A stretch of DNA of 64,000 bases from Acanthosepion esculentum (taxonomy: Eukaryota > Mollusca > Cephalopoda > Sepiida > Sepiidae). The stretch lies in contig CAXIWW010000817.1 in the NCBI GenBank assembly GCA_964036315.1, positions 3,631,501-3,695,500 on the forward strand. Reading direction: 5' to 3'. Positions 36,851 to 47,640 of the stretch are shown one piece after another (position 1 is the first letter of the stretch; every line of letters starts with the position of its first letter). The translations under genes and the position numbers were made by a program. Below the pieces are notes generated by a model. It was not told where the DNA came from, ran no database searches, and saw nothing but the letters and a program-made list of their open reading frames with translations.

Positions 36851-39800
36851 CACTTTTGTTATCAACTGGTTTTGTTCGCAAGTTTTTATATGAACATGTA
36901 TTTTTATAAGTTCATAGTGTTTTTTTTTAGTGGGGGGTAACTATTTGCTCATAGCTGGGACCCTTTGTGATCAGTAGCCTTGCTGTCAGATGTAGTTTAT
37001 AGTCATTCCTAAGACTAGTTGGCATTGTGGTGCTGTTGGCACTTTTGCTATCGGCTGTTGGCACTTTTGCTATCAGCTGTTGGCACTTTTGCTATCAGCT
37101 GTTGGAACTTTGGCTATCAGCTGTGCGGCTTTTGGCACTTTTGCTATCAACTGGTGTTGTTCGCAAGTTTTTATATAAACATGTATTTTTATACTTTCAT
37201 AGTGTTTTTTTTTTAGAGGGGGGTCATTATTTAATCATAGCTGGGACCCTTTGTGATAAGAAGTCTTCCTGTCAGATGTAGTTTACAGTCATACTTAGGA
37301 CTAGTTGGCACTGTGGTGCTGTTGGCACTTTTGCTATGAGATGTTGGCACTTTTGCTATCAGCTGTTGGCACTTTTGCTATCAGCTGTTGGCACTTTTGG
37401 TATCATCTGTTGGCACTTTTGCAATCAGCTGTTGGCACTTTTGCTATCGGCTGTTGGCACTTTTGCTATCAACTGTTGGCACTTTTGCTATGAGCTGTTG
37501 GCACTTTTGCTATCAGCTGTTGGCCCTTTTGCTGTCAGCTGTTGGCACTTTTGCTATCAGCTGTTGGAACTTTTGGTATCACCTGTTGGCACTTTTGCTA
37601 TCAGCTGTGGTGCTGTTCGCACTTTTGCTATCAACTGGTGTTGTTCGCATGTTTTTATATAAACATGTATTTTTATACTTTCATAGTGTTTTTTTTTTAG
37701 TGGGGGGTCACTATTTGCTCATAGCTGGGACCCTTTGTGATCAGAAGCCTTGCTGTCAGATGTAGTTTATAATCATACCTAGGACTAGTTGGCAATGTGG
37801 TTCTGTTGGCACTTTTGCTATCAGCTGTTGGCACTTTTGCTATCAGCTGTTGGCACTTTTGCTGTCAGCTGTTGTCACTTTTGCTATCAGCTGTTGGCAC
37901 TTTTGGTATCATCTGTTGGCACATTTGCTCTCAGCTTTTGGCACTTTTGGTATCATCTGTTTGCACTTTTGCTATCAGCTGTTGGCACATTTGCTATCAG
38001 CTTTTGGCACTTTTGGTATCATCTGTTTGCACTTTTGCTATCAGCTGTTGGCACGTTTGCTATCAGCTGTTGGCACTTTTGCTATCATCTGTGGTGCTGA
38101 TTGCACTTTTGCTATCAACTGGTGTTGTTCGCAAGTTTTTATATAAACATGTATTTTTATACTTTCATAGTGTATTTTTTTAGTGGGGTGTCACTATTTG
38201 CTCATAGCTGAGACCCTTTGTGATCAGAAGCCTTGCTGTCAGATGTAGTTTATAATCATACCTAGGACTAGTTGGCACTGTGGTGCTGTTGGCACTTTTT
38301 GTATCAGCTGTTGGCACTTTTGCTATCAGCTGTTGGCACTTTTGCTATCAGCTGTTGGCACTTTTGCTATCAGCTGTGGTGCTGTTGGCACTTTTGCTAT
38401 CAACTGGTGTTGTTCGCAAGTTTTTATATAAATATGTATTTTTATACTTTCATAGTGTTTTTTTTTAGTGGGGGGTCACTATTTGCTCATAGCTGGGACC
38501 CTTTGTGATCAGAAGCCTTGCTGTCAGATGTTGTTTATTGTCATACCTAGGACTAGTTGGCACTGTGGTGCTGTTGGCACGTTTGCTATCAGCTGTTGGT
38601 ACTTTTGATATCAGCTGTTGGAACTTTTGGTATCATCTGTTGGCACATTTGCTATCAGCTGTTGGCACATTTGCTATCAGCTTTTGGCACTTTTGGTATC
38701 ATCTGTTGGCACTTTTGCTATCAGCTGTGGGCACTTTTGCTATCAGCTGTTGGCACTTTTGCTATCAGCTGTGGTGCTGTTTGCACTTTTGCTATCAACT
38801 GGTGTTGTTCGCAAGTTTTTATATAAACATGTATTTTTATACTTTCATAGTGTTTTTTTTTAGTGGGGGGTCACTATTTGCTCATAGCTGTGACCCTTTG
38901 TGATCAAAAGACTTGCTGTCAGATGTAGTTTATAATCATACCTAGGACTAGTTGGCACTGTGGTGCTGTTGACACTTTTGCTATCAGCTGTTGGCACTTT
39001 TGCTATCAGCTGTTTGCACTTTTGCTATCAGCTGTGGTGCTGTTGGCACTTTTGTTATCAACTGGTTTTGTTCGCAAGTTTTTATATGAACATGTATTTT
39101 TATACGTTCATAGTGTTTTTTTTTAGTGGGGGGCCACAATTTGCTCATAGCTGGGACACTTTGTGATCAGAAGCCTTGCTGTCAGATGTAGTTTATAGTC
39201 ATACCTAGGACTAGTTGCAATGTGGTGCTGTTGGCACTTTTGCTATCAGCTGTTGGCACTTTTGCTATCAGCTGTTGGCACTTTTGCAATCAGCTGTTGG
39301 CACTTTTGCTATCAGCTGTTGGCACTTTGGTATAATCTGTTGGCGCTTTTGCTATCAGCTGTTGCCACTTTTGCTATCAGCTGTTGGCACTTTTGCTATC
39401 AGATTTTGGCCCTTTTTCTATAAGCTGTTGGCACTTTTGCTATGATCTGATGGCACTTTATCTATCAGCTGTTGGCACTTTTGCTAACAGCTTTTGGCAC
39501 TTTTGCTATCAGTTGTTGGAACTTTTGCTATCAGCTGTTGGCACTTTTGCTATCAGCTGTGGTGCTGTTGGCACTTTTGCTATCAACTGGTGTTGTTCGC
39601 AAGTTTTTATATAAACATGTATCTTTATACTTTCATTGTGTTTTTTTTTAGTGGGGGGTCACTATTTGCTCATAGCTGGGACCCTTTGTGATCAGAAGCC
39701 TTGCTGTCTGATGTACTTTATAGTCATACCTAGGATTATTTGGCACTGTGGTGCTGTTGGAACTTTTGCTATCAGCTCTTGGCACTTTTGCTATCAGCTC

Positions 39801-39974
39801 TTAGCACTTTTGCTATCAGCTGTTGGCACTTTTGCTATCAGCTTTTGGCACTTCTGCTATCAGCTGTTGGCACATTTGCTATCAGCTGTTGGCAATTTTG
39901 CTATCAGCTGTTGGCACTTTTGCTATCAGCTGTGTGCACTTTTGCTATCAACTGTGGTGCTGTTGGCACTTTTG

Positions 39975-39995
39975 TTATCAACTGGTCCATATTTG
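39975..39995. other. Junction of satellite A with satellite B
   Basis: The A sequence TTATCAACTGGT (the usual end of a 22-mer run, before TGTTGTTCGC) continues as CCATATTTGAGCG of family B. The bases GGT fit either side, since B monomers read GGTCCATATTTG. It is the only A|B boundary in the window. Confidence 0.9.
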
Positions 39996-42680
39996 AGCGT
40001 CTAATATAAGATTTTAGACTACGTCCAGCAGCATAGCCTCTGACGTGTTGGCTTGTGGTCCATATTTATGCGTCTTGTGTAAGATTAAAAACTACGTCCA
40101 GCAGCCCTGTTTCTGACCTCTTGGTTTCTGGTGCATATTTGAGCGTCAAATTTAGAAAGATAAACTACGTCCAGCAGCATGGCCTCTGATCTGTTGGTTT
40201 CCGGTCCATATTTAAGCCTCTAATGTAAGATTTTAGACTACGACCAGCAGCATGGACTCAGACCTCTTGGCTCCCGGTCCATATTTGAGCGTCTTGTGTA
40301 AGATGATACACTACGTCCAGCAGCCATGATACTGATCTCTTGTTTCTGATGCATATTTGAGCGTCTAATGTAAAAAGATAAACTACGTCCAGCAGCATGG
40401 CCTCTGATCTGTTGGATTCCGGTCCATATTTGAGCGTCTAATGAAAGATATTAGACTACGTCCAGCAGCATGGCCTCTGACCTGTTGGCTTCCGGACCAT
40501 ATCTGAGCGTCTTGTGTAAGATGATACACTACTTCTAGCAGCCATGATTCTGATCTGTTGGTTGCTGGTGCATATTTGAGCGTCTAATGTAAAAAGATAA
40601 ACTACGTCCTGCAGCATGGCCTCTGTCCTGTTGGTTTTCGATCCATGTTTGAGCGGCAAATATAAGTTTTTAGAATACGTCCAGCAGCATGTCCTCTGAC
40701 CTGTAGGCTTCCGGTCCATATTTGAGCGTCTTGTGTAAGGTGATACACTACGTCCAGCAGACCTGTTTCTGATCTCTTGGTTTCTGGTGCATATTTGAGC
40801 GTCTAATGTAGAAAGATAAACTACGCCCAGCAGCATGGCCTCTGATCTGTTGGTTTCCGGTCCATATTTGAGCCTCTAATGTAAGATTTTAGACTACGAC
40901 CAGCAGCATGGACTCTGACCTCTTGGCTTCCGGTCCATATTTGAGCGTCTTGTGTAGAGATGATACACTACGTCCAGCAGCCATGATTCTGATCTGTTGG
41001 TTTCTGGTGCATATTTGAGCGTCTAATGGAAAAAGATAAACTACGTCCAGCAGCATGGCCTCTGATCTGTTGGTTTCCGGTCCATATTTGAGCGTCTAAC
41101 GTAAGATTTTAGACTACCTCCAGCAGCATGGCCTCTGACCTGTTGGCTTCCGGTCCATATTTGAGCGTCTTGTGTCAGATGATACACTACGTCCAGCAGA
41201 CATGATTCTGATCTGTTCGTTTCTGTACATATTTGAGCGTCTAATGTAAATAGATAAACTACCTCCAGCAGCATGGCATCTGATCTGTTGGTTTCCCGTC
41301 CATATTTGTGCGTCTAATGTAAGATATTAGACTACGTCCAGCAGCATGGCCTGTGACCTGTTGGCTTCTGGTCCATATTTGAGCATCTTGTGTAAGATGA
41401 TACACTACGTCCAGCAGCCCTGTTTCTGATCTCTTGGTTTCTGGTGCATATTTGAGCTTCTAATGTAAAAAGATAAACGACGTGAAGTCACATGGCCTCG
41501 GATCTGTTGGTTTCCGGTCCATATTTGAGCGTCCAATATAACATTTTAGACTACGTCCAGCTGCATGGCCTCTGACCTGTTGGCTTCCGGCCCATATTTG
41601 AGCGTCTTGTGTAAGATGATACACTACGTCCCGCAGACATGATTCTGATCTGTTCGTTTCTGTACATATTTGAGCGTCTAATGTAAATAGATAAACTACG
41701 CCCAGCAGCATGGCATCTGATCTGTTGGTTTCCCGTCAATATTTGTGCTTCTAATGTAAGAACTTAGACTACGTCCAGCAGCATGGCCTGTGACCTGTTG
41801 GCTTCCGGTCCAGATTTGAGCGTGTTGTGTAAGAAGATACACTACGTCCAGCAGCCCTGTTTCTGAACTCTTGGTTTTTGGTGCATATTTGAGCGTCTAA
41901 TGTAGAAAGATAACTTACGTCCAGCAGCATGGCCTCTGATCTGTTGGTTTCTTGTCCATATTTGAGCGTCTAATGTAAGATATTAGACTACGTCTAGCAG
42001 CTTGGCCTCTGACCTGTTGGCTCCCGGTCCATATTTGAGCGTCTCATGTATGATGATACACTACGTCCAGCAGCCCTGTTTCTGATATCTTGGTTTCTGG
42101 TGCATATTTGAGCGTCTAATGTAAAAAGATAAACTACGTCCTGCAGCATGGCCTCTGATCTGTTGGTTTCCGGACTATATTTGAGCGTCTAATGTAAGAT
42201 ATTACACTACGTCCAGCAGCATGGCCTCTGAACTCTTGGTTTCCGGTCCATATTTGATCGTCTTGTGTAAGATGATACACTACGTCCAGCAGCCATGATT
42301 CTGATCTGTTGTTTCCTGGTTCATATTTGAGCGTCTAATGTAAAAAGTTAAACTACGACCAGCAGCATGGCCTCTGATCGGTTGGTTTCCGGTCCATATT
42401 TTAGCGTCTAATGTAAGATTTTAGACTACGTCCAGCAGAATGGACTCTGACCTCTTGGCTTCCGGTCCATATTTGAGCGTCTTGTGTAAGATGATACACT
42501 ACGTCCAGCAGCCCTGCTTCTGATCTCTTGGTTTCTTGTGCATATTTGAGCGTCTAATGTAAAAAGATAAACTACGTCATGCAGCATGGCCTCTGATAAG
42601 TTGGTTTCTGGTCCATATTTGAGCGTCCAATGTAAGATTTTAGACTACGTCAGGCAGCATGGCTTCTGATCTGTTGGTAT
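39986..42680 (+). repeat. Satellite B, first forward block (73-bp monomer, 219-bp trimer)
   Basis: About 37 monomers of 73 bp occur here. CATATTT starts at 40,061, 40,134, 40,207 and 40,280, exactly 73 apart. Each monomer reads CATATTTGAGCGTCT, then a variable middle, then CTACGTCCAGCAGC. Three subtypes rotate: one with TAAGATTTTAGACTAC and CATGGCCTCTGACCTG, one with TTGTGTAAGATGATACAC and CCCTGTTTCTGATC (or CCATGATTCTGATC), and one with AAAAAGATAAACTAC and CATGGCCTCTGATC. This makes a 219-bp higher-order unit. Because 219 is a multiple of three, frames that lack a stop stay open for several units; they are not genes. Confidence 0.95.
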
Positions 42681-42690
42681 CCAATTGTCT
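42670..42690. other. B|C junction, copy 1
   Basis: CTGATCTGTTGGTATCC of B runs into AATTGTCTGGAATTTC of C. B normally reads TTGGTTTCCGG and C normally reads TTGGTGTCCAATTG, so TTGGT.TCC is shared and may have guided the join. The same breakpoint is found at 51,766 (inverted) and 63,112. Confidence 0.85.
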
Positions 42691-43467
42691 GGAATTTCAT
42701 TTGGTCAGATAGTAAAAAGTACAGCTTTCACCAGGTGCGCGGTATGTCGTCTGACAATTTACATCGTCCGAATTCCAGTGTGCACAATAAGACTGCAATT
42801 CTAATTTTGCCTTTTTATAGAATCCACAAAATATTGCTGTCCAATTTTCGGGAATATCTTGCCTTATTCATAATTACAAAAGCTTTTTCGTCACCTTGAT
42901 TAGAGTCGAGTCGAAATTCAACGGTATGGGAACCCTTGTTATCTCATTTGCGGAAATTGTCATGCGGCCCTAAACTGGGAAATCAGTCATATTTCACTTG
43001 TTTATAACTTTTTTTCCAGTAAAAGAAATATTTTCAAAATGGGTATCAAATTTTGTGCAATTGTTTGATTTGTTTATGTTTACAGGGATTTTTCATTTGC
43101 TCAGATAGTAAAAAGTACAGCTTTCACCAGGTGCGCGGTATGACGTCTGACAATTTACAGCGTCCGAATTCCAGTATGCACAATAAGACTGCATTTCTAA
43201 TTTTTCCTTTTTATAGAATCCACAAAATATTCGTGTCCTATTGTCGGGAATTTCTTGCCTTATCCATAATTACAAAAGTTTTTTCAACACCTTGAATAGA
43301 GTCGAGGCGAAATTCAACGGTATGGGGACTTGTGTTAGCCCCTTTGCGGAAATTGTCATGCGTCCCTAAACTGGGAAATCAGTCATATTTCACTTGTTTA
43401 TAAATTTTTCCAGTAAAAGAAATATTTTCAAATGGGTATCAAATTGTGTGCAATTATTTGATTTGTC
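42681..43467 (+). repeat. Satellite C, first block (about 394-bp monomer)
   Basis: Three pieces occur. The first, 42,681-42,840, is an internally deleted monomer (about 234 bp missing between GGAATTTC and CATTTGGTCAGATAG). The second, 42,841-43,236, is full length (396 bp). The third, 43,237-43,467, stops at ATTTGTC where family D begins. The monomer is AT-rich, with landmarks CCAATTGTCGGGAA, TCGAGGCGAAATTCAACGG, GCCCTAAACTGGGAAATC, GAAATATTTTC and CAGATAGTAAAAAGTACAGC. A frame of 80 codons starts at GTG in several copies; I do not regard it as a gene. Confidence 0.9.
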
Positions 43468-43475
43468 GGCCGCTA
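43460..43475. other. Junction of satellite C with satellite D
   Basis: C is cut after TTATTTGATTTGTC and D starts with GGCCGCTACAAATCGACAT. No clear microhomology is visible. Confidence 0.85.
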
Positions 43476-44183
43476 CAAATCGACATATCCTGGCTCTTTT
43501 GTGACAGCTGCCTTACAAGCAGTCTCAGGCTGCCGCTAGTCCACTTCTCCTGACTTTTTGTGCCAATTGCCTTACAAGCAATCCCAGGCTGCTATGAACC
43601 GATTTCTCCTGGCTCATTTGTGGCATCTGCCTTACAAGCATTCTCAGGCTGCAGCAATATGAATTCTCCTGGCTTTTTGTGCGAATTGCCTTACAAGCAA
43701 TCCCAGGCGCGTACCAGCCGATTTCTCCATGCTCTTTTGTGGCAACTGCCTTACAAGAAATCTCAGGCTGCTACAAGCCGAATTCTCCTGGGGCTTTTGT
43801 GACAACTGCCTTACAAGCAATGTCAGGCTGCTACGAGCCGACTTCTCTGGGCTCTTTTGTGAAAACTGCCTGACAAGTAATATGAAGCTGCTACAAGCCG
43901 AATTCTCCTGGAGCTTTTGTGACAACTGCCTTACAAACAATGTCAGGGTGCTACGAGCCGACTTCTCCTGACTCTTTTGTGAAAACTGCCTCACAAGTAA
44001 TATCAGGCTGCTACAAAACGACATCTACTTTCTCTTTTGTGAAACTGCCTTACAAGCAATCTCAGGCCGCTACAAGCCGAATACGCCTGACTCTTTTGTG
44101 AAATTGCCTTGCAAGCAATATCAGGCTGCTACAAATCGTCATCTCCTTCTCTTTTGTGAAAACTGCCTAAAAGTAATCTCAGT
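43468..44183 (+). repeat. Satellite D, forward block (60-bp monomer)
   Basis: About 12 monomers of 60 bp occur here; the lines at 43,801 and 43,861 begin at the same monomer position. Landmarks are GCCTTACAAGCAAT, CAGGCTGCTACAAGCCG and CTCTTTTGTGACAACT. Subtypes differ at the GAATTC, GACTTC, GACATC or GATTTC position. The period is 20 codons, so stop-free frames give an apparent 20-residue protein repeat; no start context or domain supports a gene. Confidence 0.93.
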
Positions 44184-44190
44184 AAGGCTG
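44176..44190. other. Orientation switch in satellite D (+ to -)
   Basis: AAAGTAATCTCAG of the forward array is followed by TAAGGCTGTTGTCACAAAA of the inverted array. The flanking monomers are not mirror copies of each other, so this is not a simple fold-back. Confidence 0.8.
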
Positions 44191-47100
44191 TTGTCACAAA
44201 AAAGCCCGACGTATTCGGCTTGTAGCAGGCTGAGATTGATTGTAAGGCAGTTTTTAAAAAAGAGACAGGAGATGTCGTTTTGTAGGAGTCTGAGATTGCT
44301 TTTAAGGCAGTTTTCACAAAAGAGACAAGAGAAGTCGGTTCGTAGACGACTGGGCTTGCTTGTAAGTCAATACGCACAAAAAGCCAGGAGAATTCATATT
44401 GCTGCAGCCTGAGAATGCTTGTAAGGCAGATACCACAAATGAGCCAGGAGAAATCGGTTCGTAGCAGCCGGGGATTGATTGTAAGGCAATTAGCACAAAA
44501 AATCAGGAGAATTGGACTAACGGCAGCCTGAGATTGCTTGTAAAGCAGTTGTGACAAAAGAGCCAGGATATGTCGATTTGTAGCGGCCTGAGATTGCTTG
44601 TAAGGCAGTTACCACAAAAGAGCCAGGAGAAATCGGCACTTAGCCGCCTGGGATTGCTTTTAAGGCAATTGGCACAAAAAGTCAGGAGAACTGTGCTGGC
44701 GGCAGACTGAGATTGCTTGTAAGGCAGTTGTCACAAAAGAGAAGGAGATGACGATTTGTAGCAGCCTGATATTTCTTGCAATGCAATTTCACAAATGAGC
44801 CAGGCGTATTCGGCTTGTAGCGGCCTGAGATTGCTTGTAAGGCAGTTTCACAAAAGAGAGAGGAGATGTCGTCTTGTAGCACCCTGATATTACTTGTAAG
44901 GCAGTTTTCACAAAAGAGCCAAGAGAAGTCGTCTCATAGCAGCCTGACATTTCTTGTAAGGCAGTTGCCACAAAAGGGCCAGGAGAAAACGGCTCGTAGT
45001 CGCCTGGGATTGCTTGTAAGACAATTCGCACAAAAAGCCAAAGGAATTCATATTGCTGCAGCCTGAGAATGCTTGTAAGGTAGTTGTAACAAAAGAGCCA
45101 GCATATGTCGATTTGTAGCGGCCTGAGATTCTTGTAAGGCAGTTTCACAAAAGAGCCATGCGATTTGTAGCAGGCTGAGATTGCTTGTAAGGCAGTTTAA
45201 AAAAAAGAAACAGGAGATGTCGTTTGTAGTAGCCTGAGATTGCTTTTAAGGCAGATTTCACAAAAGAGACAAGAGAAGTCGGTTCGTAGACGCCTGGGAT
45301 TGCTTGTAAGGCAAATTGCACAAAAGAGCCAGGAGAATTCGGCTTGCAGCAGCCTGAGATTGCTTGTTTTGCAGTTGTCACAAATGAGCCAGGATATGTC
45401 GATTTGTAGCAGCCTGACATTCCTTGTAAGGCAGGTGTCACAAAAGTGCCAGGAGAATTCGGCTTGTAGCAGCATGAGATTTATTGTAAGGCAGTTGCCA
45501 CAAAAGGGCCAGGAGAAATCGGCTCGTAGCCGCCTGGGATTTCTTGTAAGGAAATTGGCAATAAAATCTTGGAGAATTGAGATTGCTGCAGCCTGAGATT
45601 GTTTTTAAGGCAGTTGTCACAATAGAACCAGGAGAATTCGGCTTGTAGCAGCCTGAGATTGCCTGTAAGGCAGTTACCACAAAAGAGCCAGGAGAAATCG
45701 GCATGTAGCCGCCTGGGATTGCTTTTAAGGCAATTGGCACAAAACGTCAGGAGAACTGTCCTGGCTGCAGCCTGAGATTGCTTGTAAGGCAGTTTTCACA
45801 AAAGAGACAGGAGATGTCGATTTGTAGCGGCCTGAGATTGATTGCAAGGCAGTTTCACAAAAGAGCCAGGCGTATTCGGCTTGTATCAGCCTGAGATTGC
45901 TTGTACGGCAGTTTAACAAAAGAGACAGGAGATGTCGTTTTGTAGCAGCTTGATATTACTTGTAAGGCAGTTGTCACAAATGAGACAGGAGATGTCGATT
46001 TGTAGCGGCCTGATATTAATTGTAAGGCAGTTTTCACAAAAGAGCAAGGGAAGTCGGCTCGTAGCAGCCTGACATTGCTTGTAAGGCAGTTTTCACAAAA
46101 GAGCCATGAGAAGTCGGCTCGTAGCAGCCTGACATTGCTTGTAAGGCAGTTGTCACAAAAGCGCCAGGAGAATTCGGCTTGTAGCAGCCTGAGATTACTT
46201 GTAAGGCAGTGGCCACAAAATACCCAGGAGAAGTCGGCTCGTAGCAGCCTGACATTGCTTTTAAGGCAGTTTTCACAAAAGAGCCAAGAGAAGACGGCTC
46301 GTAGCAGCCTGACATTGCTTGTAAGGCAGTTGTCACAAAAGCGCCAGGAGAATTCGGCTTGTAGCAGCCTGAGATTTCTTGAAAGGCAGTTGCCACAAAA
46401 GAGCCAGGAGAAATCGGCTCATAGCAGACTGGGATTGCTTGTAATTCAATTGGCACAAAAAGTCAGGAAAATTGGACTAGCGGCAGCCTGAGATTGCTTG
46501 TAAGGCAGTTTCACAAAAGAGCCATGCGTATTCGGCTTGTAGCAGGCTGAGATTGATTGTAAGGCAGTTTTTAAAAAAGAGACAAAAGATGTCGTTTTGT
46601 AGCAATCAAAGATTGCTTTTAAGGCAGTTTTTAAAAAACGGACAAGAGAAGTTGCCTCGTAGACGCCTGGGATTGCTTGTAAGGCAATTTGCACAAAAGA
46701 GCCAGGAGAATTCGGCTTGCTGGAGCATGAGATTGCTTGTAAGGCAGTTGCCACAAATGAGCCAGCAGAAATCGGCTCGTAGCTGCCTGGGATTGGTTGT
46801 AAGTCAATTGGCACAAAAAGCCAGGAGACTTGGGATTGCTGCAACCTGAGATTGCTTGTTAGGCAGTCGTCACAATAGAACCAGGAGAATTCGGCTTGTA
46901 GCAGCGTGAGATTTCTTGTAAGGCAGTTTTCACAAAAGAGACAGGAGATGTCGATTTGTAGCGGCCTGATATTACTTGTAAGGCAGCTTTCACAAAAGAG
47001 CCAAGAGAAGTCGGCTGGTAGCAACCTGACATTGCTTGTAAGGCAGTTGTCACAAAAGCGCATGGCGAATTCGGCTTGTAGCAGCCTGAGATTACTTGTA

Positions 47101-47633
47101 AGGCAGTTTTCACAAAAGAGCCAAGAGAAGTCGGCTCGTAGCAGCCTGACATTTCTTGTAAGGCAGTTGTCACAAAAGCGCAATGAGAATTCGGCTTGTG
47201 TCAGCCTGAGATTTCATGTAAGGCAGTTGCCATAAAAGCGCCACGAGAAATCGGCTCGTAGCCGCCTGGGATTGCTTGTAAGACAATTCGCACCAAAGCC
47301 AGGATAATTCATATTACTGAAGGCTGAGATTGCTTGTAAGGCAGTTGTAACAAAAGAGCCAGCATATGTCGATTTGTAGAGGCCTGAGATTGCTTGAAAG
47401 GCTGTTTCACAAAATAGCCAGGCGTATTCGGCTTGTAGCTGGCTGATATTGATTGTAAGGCAGTTTTTAAAAAAGAGACAAAAGATGTCGTTTTGTAGCA
47501 GCCTGAGATTGCTTTTAAGGCAATTTTCACAAAAGAGACAAGAGAAGTCGGCTCGTAGACGCCTCGGATTGCTTGTAAGGCAATTTTCACAAAAGAGTCA
47601 GGAGAATTCGGCTTGCAGCAGCCTGAGATTGCT
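44184..47633 (-). repeat. Satellite D, inverted block
   Basis: About 57 monomers of 60 bp lie on the opposite strand to the first D block. Higher-order order is visible. A four-monomer signature (AGGCTGAGATTG, then TTTTTAAAAAAGAGAC or similar, then TTTTAAGGCAG, then GTAGACGCCTGGG) recurs at about 44,227, 45,172, 46,544 and 47,440. At 46,141 and 46,321 a stretch repeats exactly 180 bp (three monomers) apart. It ends within a monomer at GAGATTGCT where family E begins. Confidence 0.93.
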
Positions 47634-47640
47634 GATGGGG
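47628..47640. other. Junction of satellite D with minisatellite E
   Basis: The inverted D monomer breaks after GCCTGAGATTGCT and E begins GATGGGGTGGGGG. The first E units are slightly irregular. Confidence 0.85.

Larger units (their letters stand above)
28946..39985 (-). repeat. Satellite A, second inverted block
   Basis: These are A units on the inverted strand. The left part (to about 33,600) shares blocks with 1-4,503 in reverse complement but in shuffled order: the 31,700 spacer pairs with 3,170, the 33,190 spacer with 2,930, and the 32,200 spacer with 30-60. The right part shares blocks in direct orientation with 4,504-15,663. Long runs occur at 32,290-32,660, 33,600-34,030, 37,310-37,640 and 39,220-39,580. 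The last 22-mer run ends at the boundary with family B. No gene is supported. Confidence 0.95.

Noticed and set aside
1..39985. A CRISPR-like array, with short repeats and spacers
   Set aside because: The 22-bp units are contiguous with no unique spacers between them, and the longer interspersed element is itself repeated. No cas genes are present.
1..39985. The A spacer as a transposon or SINE
   Set aside because: No terminal inverted repeats, target-site duplications, Pol III A/B boxes or open frame were recognised. Its A-run is internal rather than a 3' tail.
39986..42680. Open frames of 77-126 codons across family B
   Set aside because: The 219-bp trimer is a multiple of three, so any stop-free frame repeats. 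The predicted products are 73-residue echoes of the satellite.
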